Source: Dyadobacter sp. CY312
GTDB lineage: Bacteria; Bacteroidota; Bacteroidia; Cytophagales; Spirosomataceae
NCBI RefSeq assembly: GCF_021390535.1
Contig: NZ_JAJUXG010000004.1
Location: forward strand, 1 to 64,000
Length of the DNA: 64,000 nt
Direction of reading: 5' to 3'
Every line of letters begins with the position of its first letter. Positions within the stretch are counted from its first letter, which is position 1. Shown here piece by piece: positions 28,509-37,749 of the stretch. Under the pieces are notes generated by a model. That model did no database searches and had not been told where the DNA came from. It saw only the letters and a list, made by a program, of their open reading frames with translations. A program made the position numbers and the translations under genes.

Positions 28509-28612
28509 GGCGACTGTGACATGTGAACTATTCCTATAATTATAGTATGAGTATCAACTTGTTCTACCCGGTAATGGATACTACAATTCTACAAATAACC
28601 TTCCTTGTTATA

Positions 28613-28684
28613 ACATCCCTGACGGGATTCAGGTTTATCATTGACCGCGATGTTTTTACCAATGTTACATCGCTACGCGATTTT
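28613..28684 (+). repeat. two-palindrome intergenic repeat, copy A
   Basis: Unit made of ATCCC-TGAC-GGGAT (28615-28628), a spacer, ACCAATGTT, and ATCGC-TAC-GCGAT (28669-28681). The same arrangement occurs at 37421-37496 and, inverted, at 28741-28813 and 37643-37718. Confidence 0.7.
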
Positions 28685-28740
28685 CTTTTGAACCTTGTAG
28701 TCGGTTTCAAGTGCTGTTAAATTCTTCCTTACATCACGCT

Positions 28741-28813
28741 GAATATCTTTGGGCAATAAACATCGGTAGCCCATGTTCAGGTTGTTTTCTTTAAAATGCC
28801 TCTTGGCATGTAA
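28741..28813 (-). repeat. two-palindrome intergenic repeat, copy B
   Basis: Read on the minus strand: ATGCC-AAGA-GGCAT (28796-28809), a 27-nt spacer, CTACCGATGTT and a weakened second palindrome. It faces copy A, forming an inverted pair. Confidence 0.6.
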
Positions 28814-29408
28814 CTTATCCTGGTTGGAACTGACTTTGAAATCTTGGATGCGGCTACATGATTAAAGTCAGATTGGAATACGTTTGAATCGCAGTTGCCA
28901 ACGGCATGAAACAACAGCGGCTGCGGCGCAGAACAGTGCTTTTTGTAGTAATCTTCTTTTTGTATCACTTATAAATACAATATTAATATTTATTGAAAAA
29001 TCTAAATAAATATTAATAATTGCTAAATCTAAACTAATATATGGCAACACAATTGAACTCCGGTTTATTATATTTATAACTTACAAATAATCGAAATAAT
29101 CTTCTTTGGAGATTAACTTGAAGGATTGACTGGTTATCCTATGTTACTGTCGTTGACAAATTGTTGATAATCATCGGATTGATCAGGAAGACGCAAGGTA
29201 ATTGATATTTGGATTATATGGAGATGTGTAAAATTAGTTAGCTGTAAATCGAACTAATACATGGTTTAAATTTTGGAAGAATTGCCATACTAATATTTGT
29301 TGATTACATTGTGACGGAAATCAGGCTTGATATTGGAAACATACAAATCCTGATTTTAAAACAACTTAACCTTCATCCTTCACTCGTTTAAGGACTAAAC
29401 TAAAACAA

Positions 29409-31052
29409 ATGAAAAGAAGAGATTTTATGCAAATGTCGGGTATGGGGCTGGGTGCTTTAATGTTTCCGTCTGTGCCTCTGATAGGTAACCCGGTATCTGC
29501 CGAACATTTAATGGAGCCCTGGCTGGATGCCGCCGCCAAAAAGCAATTATCGGAAACCGCGCTGAACGCGGCAAAAAGTAAGGGTGCTACTTACACGGAT
29601 GTGCGCATTGGCAGGTATTTGCAACAGTACGTTTTCACAAGAGAAAAGCAGGTACAGAACATTGTAAATGCAGAGTCTTACGGAATCGGCATTCGAGTGA
29701 TAGTGAATGGCACTTGGGGTTTTTCTGCAACGAGCGATGTGACGCCCGACGGAATTGCAAAATGCGCAGCAACAGCGGCAGCTATTGCGAAAGCAAACTC
29801 AAAATTTCAGAAAGAACCGGTTGTACTTGCAGAACAAAAGGGTGTAGGAGATAAAACCTGGAAAACACCCACTGTTAAGAATGCTTTTGAAATACCGGTA
29901 AAGGAAAAAATAGATTTGTTGATGAACGTCAACGGTGCGGCCATGGATAATGGTGCAGGTTTCGTAACATCAAACTTGTTTTTCGTTAATGAACAAAAAT
30001 ACTTCGCTTCATCCGACGGGTCATTTATAGATCAGGATATTCACCGCATATGGCCGACTTTTACCGTAACGGTGATTGATAAGGCGGCGGGAAAATTTAA
30101 AACCCGGGATGCCATCAGCTCTCCGATGGGGATGGGTTTTGAATACCTGGATGGCGTAACTTCTGAAAAAATTCCCGGCCCGAATGGTCTGGTTGGTTAT
30201 CGTAATTCATACGATATGGTTGAAGATGCCATTGCAGCGGCAAAGCAGGCCAAAGAGAAGATAACTGCGAAATCGGTGATGGCGGGTAAATATGACCTTG
30301 TTCTGGATCCGAACCACCTTGGGCTGACGATTCACGAATCTGTGGGACACCCGACGGAACTGGATCGTGTGCTGGGTTATGAAGCCAACTATGCCGGAAC
30401 CAGCTTTGCAACATTGGATAAATGGGAGTCTAAAAACTTCAATTATGGAAGTAAGCTGGTCAACATTGTTGCCGATAAAACACAGCCGCATTCGCTTGGA
30501 GCAGTAGGTTATGATGATGAAGGTGTGCCCTGCAAAGAGTGGGATATCATCAAGGATGGCGTTTTGGTTAATTACCAGGCTACACGTGATCAGGTGAGTA
30601 TATTGGGTGAAAAAGAATCGCACGGCTGCTGTTATGCCGACAACTGGAACTCTGTTCAGTTTCAGCGTATGCCGAATATTTCGCTCAAACCAGGCACTGA
30701 AAAAAGAAGCGTACTGGATATGATCAAAGGTGTAGAGAAAGGTATTTACATCATTGGTCGTGGTTCGTATTCTATTGATCAGCAGCGATATAATTTCCAG
30801 TTTGGCGGTCAGGTTTTCTACGAAATTAAAAATGGACAGCTTGCCGGTATGCTCGACGACGTCGCCTACCAATCCAATACCCAGGAATTCTGGAACTCTT
30901 GTTCTCAGATTTGCGACAAGGATGATTACCGTACTTTCGGTTCTTTCTTTGACGGAAAGGGACAGCCGTCGCAGGTGAGTGCAGTTTCTCATGGCAGTGC
31001 AACCACCCGCTTTGATGGCGTGAACGTGATCAATACCGGAAGAAAGATCTGA
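29409..31052 (+). CDS. TldD-like metallopeptidase with Tat-type signal, copy 1
   Basis: A 547-residue TldD/PmbA family protein. The zinc motif HExxxH is His309-Glu310...His314 (HESVGHPTELDRVLGYEANYAGTS), followed by GSLGAVGYDDEGVP and LVNYQATRDQ. The N terminus MKRRDFMQMSGMGLGALMFP has the twin-arginine and hydrophobic segment of a Tat signal; the classical E. coli TldD is cytoplasmic, so export is a notable difference. TldD and TldE together degrade unfolded peptides through a narrow cavity and mature some peptide antibiotics. The cognate TldE-like gene follows after 51 nt and a paralogous pair comes next. Confidence 0.92.
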   Translation: MKRRDFMQMSGMGLGALMFPSVPLIGNPVSAEHLMEPWLDAAAKKQLSETALNAAKSKGATYTDVRIGRYLQQYVFTREKQVQNIVNAESYGIGIRVIVNGTWGFSATSDVTPDGIAKCAATAAAIAKANSKFQKEPVVLAEQKGVGDKTWKTPTVKNAFEIPVKEKIDLLMNVNGAAMDNGAGFVTSNLFFVNEQKYFASSDGSFIDQDIHRIWPTFTVTVIDKAAGKFKTRDAISSPMGMGFEYLDGVTSEKIPGPNGLVGYRNSYDMVEDAIAAAKQAKEKITAKSVMAGKYDLVLDPNHLGLTIHESVGHPTELDRVLGYEANYAGTSFATLDKWESKNFNYGSKLVNIVADKTQPHSLGAVGYDDEGVPCKEWDIIKDGVLVNYQATRDQVSILGEKESHGCCYADNWNSVQFQRMPNISLKPGTEKRSVLDMIKGVEKGIYIIGRGSYSIDQQRYNFQFGGQVFYEIKNGQLAGMLDDVAYQSNTQEFWNSCSQICDKDDYRTFGSFFDGKGQPSQVSAVSHGSATTRFDGVNVINTGRKI

Positions 31053-31103
31053 TCCAACGGAAATATCTAACAGTTAAAAATTAAACGCATTAACCTTTTT
31101 CAA

Positions 31104-32450
31104 ATGGCAATTTTAACTAAAGAAGAAGCTAAAAAAATTATAGATAAAGTGTTGGCTTATTCGAAGGCTGACGAAATGAGTGTTGGATTGTCCGGATCGC
31201 GCACAGGAAATATCCGCTATGCAAGAAATTCGGTATCAACCAGCGGTGAAACGACCAATTTGTCCCTGGCCGTTACAGCGGTTTTTGGTAAAAAATCAGG
31301 AACATCTACCATTAATGAATTTGATGACGCTTCGCTTGAAAAAACAGTAAGGCGGGCTGAGGAAATAGCCAAACTGGCACCGGACAATCCGGAATATGTA
31401 CCGATGCTTGGGCCTCAAAAATACCTCGATATCAATTCTTTTTCAGAAAGCACAGCAGGAATTACCCCGGATTACCGCGCTCAGGCGGCTTTCGACAGCA
31501 TCGATCCTTGTGTGAAAAAGAACCTTACAGCAGCTGGATATCTGGAAGATACGACCGGGTTTTCTGCAATTGGAAACAGTAAAGGTTTGTTCGGATATAA
31601 TAAATCGACTTCTATTGATTTTTCTATAACTGTTCGTACCGCGGATGGAAAAGGATCAGGATATGCAGCCCGTGATTTCAACGACGCATCTAAACTTAGT
31701 GCCAAGTCGGCCACGGAAGTAGCCATGCAAAAAGCACTGGCATCTTCGGAAGCGAAGGCATTGGAGCCTGGGAAGTACACCGTCATTCTGGAACCAACAG
31801 CTGCGGTGGATTTGCTACAAAATATGATGGGTAGTATGGATGCCCGTAATGCCGAAGAAGGCAGGAGTTTTCTTGGCAAAAAAGGAGGTGGAACAAGATT
31901 GGGCGAAAAACTTTTCGATGAGCGTGTAACCATCTATTCCGATCCTCAGAATCTTGAAATACCAGGCTCACCTTTTGGTGGCGGCGGTGGCCGTTTTGGT
32001 GGTGGAGGCAGTGATGGCCGTCCGCAGGAAAAAGTAGTTTGGGTGGAAAAGGGTGTTGTTAAAAACATGTATTACTCCCGCTACTGGGCTGAGAAAAAAG
32101 GGGTGAAAGCAATAGCGCCACCTTCCGGTTTTATTTTCGAAGGCGGAACGCAGTCTCTTGCAGACCTTATCAAAGGCACCGAAAAGGGAATTCTGGTAAC
32201 AAGGTTGTGGTACATCCGTGCGGTAGATCCACAGACATTGTTATACACAGGATTAACACGTGATGGTACTTTTTACATCGAAAATGGCAAGATCAAACAC
32301 CCTGTTAAAAACTTCCGCTTTAACGAAAGTCCGGTGATTATGCTCAATAACCTGGAAGCAATGGGCAAGCCGATGCGTGCCAGCGGAAACCTGGTACCGC
32401 CATTGAAAATCAGAGACTTTACATTCACCAGCTTGTCTGATGCTGTATAG
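31104..32450 (+). CDS. TldE/PmbA-like partner subunit, copy 1
   Basis: A 448-residue TldD/PmbA family protein without HExxxH, as in TldE, the non-catalytic half of the heterodimer. Family features include SRTGNIRYARNSVSTSGE near the start and PVIMLNNLEAMGKP and IRDFTFTSLSDAV at the end. It has no signal sequence, so it may be exported as a hitchhiker with TldD or remain in the cytoplasm. A glycine-rich insert (FGGGGGRFGGGGSDGRPQEK, near residue 293) is absent from the second copy, which has only SGDGQPQEK. Confidence 0.9.
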   Translation: MAILTKEEAKKIIDKVLAYSKADEMSVGLSGSRTGNIRYARNSVSTSGETTNLSLAVTAVFGKKSGTSTINEFDDASLEKTVRRAEEIAKLAPDNPEYVPMLGPQKYLDINSFSESTAGITPDYRAQAAFDSIDPCVKKNLTAAGYLEDTTGFSAIGNSKGLFGYNKSTSIDFSITVRTADGKGSGYAARDFNDASKLSAKSATEVAMQKALASSEAKALEPGKYTVILEPTAAVDLLQNMMGSMDARNAEEGRSFLGKKGGGTRLGEKLFDERVTIYSDPQNLEIPGSPFGGGGGRFGGGGSDGRPQEKVVWVEKGVVKNMYYSRYWAEKKGVKAIAPPSGFIFEGGTQSLADLIKGTEKGILVTRLWYIRAVDPQTLLYTGLTRDGTFYIENGKIKHPVKNFRFNESPVIMLNNLEAMGKPMRASGNLVPPLKIRDFTFTSLSDAV

Positions 32451-32505
32451 AATTGTTTAATATTTTTAGGATAATCATTCATCGTACTAAGCAAACAGAA
32501 TTATT

Positions 32506-34143
32506 TTGAAACGTAGAGATTTTATACAATTAGCCGGACTTGGAACAGGAGCGTTCATGTTACCGGGACTGGCAATGGGAAGAAACGTAGCACCGGAAGC
32601 TCTTTTGGCGCCGGGATTGGATGTGGCAGTTAAAAAACGACTTGCTGATGCAGCCCTGAATGCAGCGAAAGCGAAGGGTGCTTCTTATGCCGATGTTCGC
32701 ATTGGCCGCTACCTTAATCAGTTTGTAGTAACCCGTGAAAATAAAGTTCAGAATATCGTTAATACCGAATCATATGGTGTAGGTGTACGTGTAATCGCGA
32801 ATGGATGCTGGGGATTTGCAGCAGTTGTAGATGCCAAAAATGAAGCGCAAATGGCAAAAGCAGCAGAAGACGCAGTGGCTATTGCCAAAGCGAATTCCAA
32901 ACTGATGAAAGAACCGGTTCAACTGGCTCCGCAAAAAGGATTTGGCGAGGTAAGCTGGAAAGCACCTATCAAGAAAAATGCTTTTGAGGTTCCGATTCAG
33001 GAAAAAGTTGATTTGCTATTGGCAGTAAACAACGCAGCCATGACCAACGGCGCCAATTATGTAAACTCGGTCATGTTCCAGGTGAATGAGCAGAAATACT
33101 TTGCTTCAACGGACGGATCTTACATTGATCAGGATATTCATAGAATTTTCCCTCAGTTCAACGTTACGGCGATTGATCCTAAATCAGGAAAATTCCAAAC
33201 CAGAAATGCGCTGAGCGCACCTATGGGAATGGGTTATGATTATTTGCAGACCAATCCTTCGGATAAAGTAACAGGTATTACAACACGTTATAACAAAGGT
33301 TATGACATGTTGGAAGATGCTACTTCGGCAGCTCAACAGGCGAAAGAAAAGCTGACTGCAAAATCGGTTGAAGCAGGTAAATATGACCTGATCCTTGATC
33401 CTTCTCACCTTTGGCTGACGATTCACGAATCGGTGGGTCACCCGTTGGAGCTTGACCGTGTACTTGGATATGAGGCCAACTTTGCAGGAACCTCTTTCGC
33501 TACTCTGGACAAATGGCAATCGAAAAATTTCCAATACGGAAGCAAAGAAGTAAACCTTGTTGCAGACAAATTGCAGGTAGGGTCACTTGGTGCTGTCGGT
33601 TGGGATGACGAAGGAGTGAATACCAAGAAATGGGATCTGGTGAAAGACGGCGTACTGGTAAATTACCAGGCAACACGTGATCAGGCGCATATCATTGGCG
33701 AAAAGGAATCACACGGATGTAGCTATGCAGATAGCTGGAGTTCTGTTCAGTTCCAGCGCATGCCGAACGTTTCTCTGGCAGCAGGTAAAACGCCTTTGTC
33801 GGTAGAAGATATGATCAAAGATGTGAAAAAAGGTATTTACATCATTGGCGATGGTTCGTTCTCAATTGATCAGCAGCGTTACAATTTCCAGTTTGGCGGA
33901 CAATTGTTTTATGAAGTAAAAGACGGAAAAATTGTTGGTATGCTGAACGACGTAGCATATCAGTCCAATACACAGGAGTTCTGGAATTCCTGCTCACAGG
34001 TTTGTGATGATCGCGATTACCGTTTGGGAGGTTCGTTCTTCGATGGAAAAGGCCAGCCTTCACAATCCAGTGCCGTTTCACACGGTAGTTCTACCACCCG
34101 TTTCAACGGTGTTAATGTCATCAACACAGCTAGAAAAATATAA
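32506..34143 (+). CDS. TldD-like metallopeptidase with Tat-type signal, copy 2
   Basis: A 545-residue paralogue of the protein encoded at 29409, similar throughout. HExxxH is His307-Glu308...His312 (HESVGHPLELDRVLGYEANFAGTS). It starts at TTG 32506; this start is supported by the conserved MKRRDF Tat motif directly after it and by the lack of an upstream ATG. The gene follows the first TldE by 55 nt and precedes the second by 12 nt. Duplication of the whole pair suggests two heterodimers with different substrate range, or one mixed complex. Confidence 0.92.
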   Translation: MKRRDFIQLAGLGTGAFMLPGLAMGRNVAPEALLAPGLDVAVKKRLADAALNAAKAKGASYADVRIGRYLNQFVVTRENKVQNIVNTESYGVGVRVIANGCWGFAAVVDAKNEAQMAKAAEDAVAIAKANSKLMKEPVQLAPQKGFGEVSWKAPIKKNAFEVPIQEKVDLLLAVNNAAMTNGANYVNSVMFQVNEQKYFASTDGSYIDQDIHRIFPQFNVTAIDPKSGKFQTRNALSAPMGMGYDYLQTNPSDKVTGITTRYNKGYDMLEDATSAAQQAKEKLTAKSVEAGKYDLILDPSHLWLTIHESVGHPLELDRVLGYEANFAGTSFATLDKWQSKNFQYGSKEVNLVADKLQVGSLGAVGWDDEGVNTKKWDLVKDGVLVNYQATRDQAHIIGEKESHGCSYADSWSSVQFQRMPNVSLAAGKTPLSVEDMIKDVKKGIYIIGDGSFSIDQQRYNFQFGGQLFYEVKDGKIVGMLNDVAYQSNTQEFWNSCSQVCDDRDYRLGGSFFDGKGQPSQSSAVSHGSSTTRFNGVNVINTARKI

Positions 34144-34155
34144 AGAAACAGAGCC

Positions 34156-35493
34156 ATGTCAGTCATATTAACCGAATCAGAAGCGAAAGCACTTTTGCAA
34201 AAAGTACTAAGCTATTCAAAGGCGGACGAATGCGAGATCAATCTTTCCGGTGAGCTCAGGGGAAACCTGCGCTACGCACGGAATGAAGTGTCAACAAGCG
34301 GGTCTTTGATCAATCAGAATTTACAGGTTCAATCCGCATTTGGTAAAAAGGTAGGGGTTGCAACCATCGACGAATTCAGTGAGGAATCTCTTGAAAAAGT
34401 AGTGAGAAGAGCAGAGGAACTGGCGCGACTTGCTCCGGAAAACCCAGAATATGTAGGTGTTCTGGAACCTCAGAAATATGTCACTACCAAAGGTTTTTTT
34501 GAATCGACTTCCAATGCAAGTCCGGAAACACGTGCTACGGCAGTACTGAAAAGTCTGGAATTGACACGAACTCAAAAGCTTACCGCAGCAGGTTTTTTGG
34601 AGAATCAAAGTGGTTATTCTGCCATGATGAACTCAAAAGGTTTGTTTGCCTATTACCCGAGCACAAGCGTCAATTTTTCTCTGACCGTCAGAACCGAAGA
34701 TGGTACCGGTTCAGGATATGTAGCAAAAGGATACAGCGACATCAGCAAGCTGGATACAGCTGCTGCAACCAAAATCGCCATTCAGAAATCGCTTGGTTCG
34801 GTAGGAGCAAAGGCGTTGGAACCAGGTAAATACACCGTGATCCTTGAACCGACTGCTGCGGCTGTTTTACTGGAAAATATCTTCTTCCGCATGGATGCCC
34901 GAAGTGCTGATGAAGGCCGATCGTTCCTGAGCAAACAAGGTGGAAAAACGAAAATGGGTGAGAAAATCATGGATGAAAGGGTTAACTTTTATTCTGATCC
35001 AACCAACCCTGATTTGCCATCTTCTCCCTGGTCTGGTGACGGACAACCTCAGGAAAAGCGCTATTGGATTGAAAAAGGTTCTGTGAAGAACATGCACTAT
35101 TCAAGATACTGGGCTCAAAAAAACAATGTTAAACCTGTTCCATTCCCGGGCAATATGATCATGGATGGTGGCACGGCTACTTTGGATGAAATGATCAAAT
35201 CCACCAAACAGGGGATTTTGGTTACCAAACTTTGGTACATCCGTACAGTGGATCCGCAAACATTGTTACTCACAGGCTTAACCCGTGACGGTACTTTTTA
35301 CATCGAAAACGGAAAAATAAAACATCCGATTAAAAACTTCCGTTTTAACGAAAGTCCCGTGATCATGCTTAATAACCTGGAAACGCTGGGTAAGCCGGAA
35401 CGTGTTGTAAGTACTGAATCGGATCAGAACTATCTTATACCTCCGATGAAGATCAGAGAATTTACTTTTTCATCTCTATCCGACGCAGTATAG
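34156..35493 (+). CDS. TldE/PmbA-like partner subunit, copy 2
   Basis: A 445-residue paralogue of the protein at 31104, again without HExxxH. Conserved parts are LRGNLRYARNEVSTSG, YTVILEPTAAAVLLENI, LWYIRTVDPQTLLLTGLTRDGTFYIENG and IREFTFSSLSDAV. It starts 12 nt after the stop of the second TldD, so the two are translated from one message. It should be the non-catalytic partner forming the closed cavity. Confidence 0.9.
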   Translation: MSVILTESEAKALLQKVLSYSKADECEINLSGELRGNLRYARNEVSTSGSLINQNLQVQSAFGKKVGVATIDEFSEESLEKVVRRAEELARLAPENPEYVGVLEPQKYVTTKGFFESTSNASPETRATAVLKSLELTRTQKLTAAGFLENQSGYSAMMNSKGLFAYYPSTSVNFSLTVRTEDGTGSGYVAKGYSDISKLDTAAATKIAIQKSLGSVGAKALEPGKYTVILEPTAAAVLLENIFFRMDARSADEGRSFLSKQGGKTKMGEKIMDERVNFYSDPTNPDLPSSPWSGDGQPQEKRYWIEKGSVKNMHYSRYWAQKNNVKPVPFPGNMIMDGGTATLDEMIKSTKQGILVTKLWYIRTVDPQTLLLTGLTRDGTFYIENGKIKHPIKNFRFNESPVIMLNNLETLGKPERVVSTESDQNYLIPPMKIREFTFSSLSDAV

Positions 35494-35637
35494 GGGTGTT
35501 TCAAACGCAGGGTATCATGGAGTAGAATGAGAGCTAATGGTTTACAGATTCTGTTTAAATAGAGTCTTGGACTTCTGATGACAAAATCTCCGTGAATCTC
35601 TTGTTAGCTCTGTGATTCTCTGTGTAACAAAATTTTA

Positions 35638-36255
35638 ATGAAACCATTCTTTTTTACACGTATTCAATACACTTCCGGCAATTGGGATACCGATCAGCGC
35701 ATGCCATCCAACTTGCTGCATTCACTGGTTGAATACACCACAATTCCGGTTGATGAAAAAGAGAAGGTGGTTCAGCTCAACAGTAACGAAATATTCAAAA
35801 GTCCGTTTTGTTATTTGAGTGGACATAAGCTAGTTGAATTTTCAAGTCAGGAGCGGGATCATTTTCGCAGATATGTGCAGAACGGTGGTTTCGTTTTTGT
35901 GGACGATTGTAATCATGATATTGACGGACTTTTTGCCAAATCCTTTGAACAGGAAATGGAGCGGACTTTCGGAGCGAAAGCCTTACAGAAGATTCCCAAC
36001 AACCACCCGATTTATAGTAGCTTCTTCAAGTTTGAAGACGGTCCGCCTACCACATCGTTCGAACTGAATGGCTGGGGTGATGACCTCGTGCACGACTATT
36101 TAAAAGCAGTTACGATAAACGGTCGGATCGGCGTTTTGTACAGCAATAAAGATTACGGTTGCGAATGGGATTACGACTTCCGCAATAAGAGATTTTTGGC
36201 AGTCGATAATACGCGTTTCGGTGTCAATATCGTGATGTATGCTTTAACCGCATAA
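35638..36255 (+). CDS. DUF4159 domain protein
   Basis: A 205-residue soluble protein recognised as DUF4159 by FFFTRIQYTSGNWDTDQRMPSNLL at its start, the central RRYVQNGGFVFVDDCNH and the final DYGCEWDYDFRNKRFLAVDNTRFGVNIVMYAL. The fold is related to class I glutamine amidotransferases, but the Cys nucleophile is not in the usual place and no activity is known. In Bacteroidota and other phyla this gene accompanies MoxR, DUF58 and BatA-type genes, as here. It lacks a signal peptide, so it is probably cytoplasmic here. The ATG at 35638 is used. Confidence 0.85.
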   Translation: MKPFFFTRIQYTSGNWDTDQRMPSNLLHSLVEYTTIPVDEKEKVVQLNSNEIFKSPFCYLSGHKLVEFSSQERDHFRRYVQNGGFVFVDDCNHDIDGLFAKSFEQEMERTFGAKALQKIPNNHPIYSSFFKFEDGPPTTSFELNGWGDDLVHDYLKAVTINGRIGVLYSNKDYGCEWDYDFRNKRFLAVDNTRFGVNIVMYALTA

Positions 36256-36415
36256 GCCAGAACACCCGGTCTGAACGGATAAATACTACACTGTTCAAAG
36301 CGCTTTTCTGCGGTCTGAATAATAAACAGAATACAGGGCCTTGCCTAAAACAATCCTCGTTCAGTCCGCCACGGCGTACAGACCGGAGTATTTAGAAAAC
36401 ATAAAATCTTAACGA
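36256..36415. repeat. intergenic inverted repeat before moxR
   Basis: CCGGTCTG (36266-36273) is the inverse complement of CAGACCGG (36379-36386); ATAAATACT nearby is the inverse complement of AGTATTTA at 36387-36394. A third CGGTCTG lies between them. It resembles the other palindromic spacers of the window but not by sequence. Confidence 0.45.
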
Positions 36416-37408
36416 TTGGAGACTCAGGATTTAACCCATTATAAGGCATTGGTGGCCAAGCTGCCACTTCTTAAAAAGGAAATTGCAAAAGTCATTGTCG
36501 GTCAGCAGGAAGCAATTGATGAGATATTAATTTCCTTGCTTGCTGGTGGACATTGTTTGTTGGAAGGGGTGCCTGGTTTGGCAAAAACGCTGATGGTAAA
36601 AACCATGTCGGAAGCTTTGCACATGAGTTTTAAACGGGTACAGTTTACGCCGGATCTGATGCCCGGTGATATTATTGGAACTGAAATTCTGGAAGAGGAT
36701 CACGAAACCGGGAAGAAGTTTTTCAAGTTTAATCAGGGACCTATTTTTGCAAACGTGGTGCTGGCCGATGAGATTAACCGGACGCCACCCAAAACCCAGG
36801 CTGCGTTGCTGGAAGCGATGCAGGAAAAGAGTGTAACCTACGGTGGTGAAAATTACGCTTTGCCAGCCCCATTTCTGATTATAGCAACCCAAAATCCAAT
36901 TGAACAGGCGGGAACATATCCTTTACCCGAGGCTCAGCTTGACAGGTTTTTGTTGTACATCAAATTGAACTACCCCAGTGAGCAGGAAGAACTGGATGTA
37001 CTGAAAGGAACAACTGGTTCATTCAAACCACAGATCAATCGGATATTGAGCGATGTGGATATTATCGAATTGCAAAAATTGACCAGACAGGTTCACATCA
37101 GTGAAGAACTTATTGTGTGGATTAATAAACTGGTGCGTTCAACGCGCCCTGACGGTACCCCTTCTGAGTTCGTAAAAGAATGGTGCGACTGGGGAGCTGG
37201 TCCGCGTGCAGGTCAGGCGTTGGTATTGTGTGCAAAAGCGAGGGCTGTTCTCAACGAAAGATTTTCAGTAATTCCGGAAGATATTCAAACACTTGCTTAC
37301 CCCATTTTTCGTCACCGAATCGCCATGAATTTCAGGGCGGAGGCGGAGAATATTACCTCTGACGCTGCGATTAGTGAATTGCTTAAAACAGTAAAACCGG
37401 CGAAATAA
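36416..37408 (+). CDS. MoxR family AAA+ ATPase
   Basis: A 330-residue ATPase starting at TTG 36416; no ATG is available in the right place. Walker A is the variant LLEGVPGLAKT, Walker B is VVLADEINRTPPKTQAALLEAMQE, sensor 1 is IATQNPIEQAGTYPLPEAQLDRF, and the lid contains WGAGPRAGQALVLCAKARAVL. MoxR proteins work with VWA-domain partners as chaperones that insert metals or mature complexes. The DUF58 and BatA-domain genes that follow are its usual partners. Through context it may serve the TldD/TldE enzymes upstream. Confidence 0.93.
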   Translation: METQDLTHYKALVAKLPLLKKEIAKVIVGQQEAIDEILISLLAGGHCLLEGVPGLAKTLMVKTMSEALHMSFKRVQFTPDLMPGDIIGTEILEEDHETGKKFFKFNQGPIFANVVLADEINRTPPKTQAALLEAMQEKSVTYGGENYALPAPFLIIATQNPIEQAGTYPLPEAQLDRFLLYIKLNYPSEQEELDVLKGTTGSFKPQINRILSDVDIIELQKLTRQVHISEELIVWINKLVRSTRPDGTPSEFVKEWCDWGAGPRAGQALVLCAKARAVLNERFSVIPEDIQTLAYPIFRHRIAMNFRAEAENITSDAAISELLKTVKPAK

Positions 37409-37420
37409 AAGAACCAGGCA

Positions 37421-37496
37421 TTGTTGTTACATCCCTACGGGATTTCACAATTGTGCGGATATTTTGGCTACCGATATTGCATCGCTATGCGATTTA
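37421..37496 (+). repeat. two-palindrome intergenic repeat, copy C
   Basis: ATCCC-TAC-GGGAT (37431-37443), a spacer of about 25 nt, CTACCGATATT, then ATCGC-TAT-GCGAT (37481-37493). Same layout as copy A at 28613. Confidence 0.75.
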
Positions 37497-37551
37497 TCAT
37501 TGGAATGCGTTGTCGAAGAGGCCGGAGAAATTGAATTAACCAAGGCTGTTA

Positions 37552-37612
37552 GGTATAAAAAATTGGTAGAAAGAAGTTGGAGGGATACGAAATGGCATCA
37601 CGTATAAAATAA
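37552..37612 (-). repeat. two-palindrome intergenic repeat, degenerate copy D
   Basis: Shares AATTGGTAGAAAGAA and the surrounding spacing with copy E at 37643-37718, but both palindromes are eroded by substitutions. Confidence 0.45.
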
Positions 37613-37642
37613 TGGCGCGAAGGTTAACTTACGAGATATTTT

Positions 37643-37718
37643 TTAAATGCCTTTAGGCATGAAATATTGGTAGAAAGAAAATGTTGCAGAACATAAAATG
37701 CCGTCAGGCATGAAACAA
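37643..37718 (-). repeat. two-palindrome intergenic repeat, copy E
   Basis: ATGCC-TTTA-GGCAT (37647-37660) and ATGCC-GTCA-GGCAT (37698-37711) flank AATATTGGTAGAAAG. Read on the minus strand it has the layout of copies A and C. Confidence 0.75.
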
Positions 37719-37749
37719 CGATTAAAATCGTTTTTGAATACATTAAAAA

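Larger units (their letters stand above)
28509..29408. other. 900-base gene-free region with an inverted pair of palindromic repeats
   Basis: No credible gene is present. Repeat units lie at 28613-28684 and 28741-28813. The remaining 600 bases up to the TldD start are strongly AT-rich and must hold the promoter of the tldD operon. Confidence 0.6.
37409..37749. other. repeat-filled spacer inside the moxR operon
   Basis: 341 bases with no gene between moxR and the DUF58 gene. It is largely made of three palindromic repeat units (37421-37496, 37552-37612, 37643-37718), the first inverted relative to the others. Confidence 0.7.

Noticed and set aside
28523..28720. 65-codon plus-strand open frame
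   Set aside because: It runs through the palindromic repeat at 28613-28684, which accounts for its sequence.
28613..28813. CRISPR array
   Set aside because: The units are few, inverted relative to each other and unequally spaced, and no cas genes are near.
30207..30992. Long minus-strand open frame inside tldD copy 1, and similar long antisense frames in the molybdenum hydroxylase and RND genes
   Set aside because: They are complementary to clear, well conserved genes and show no family motifs.
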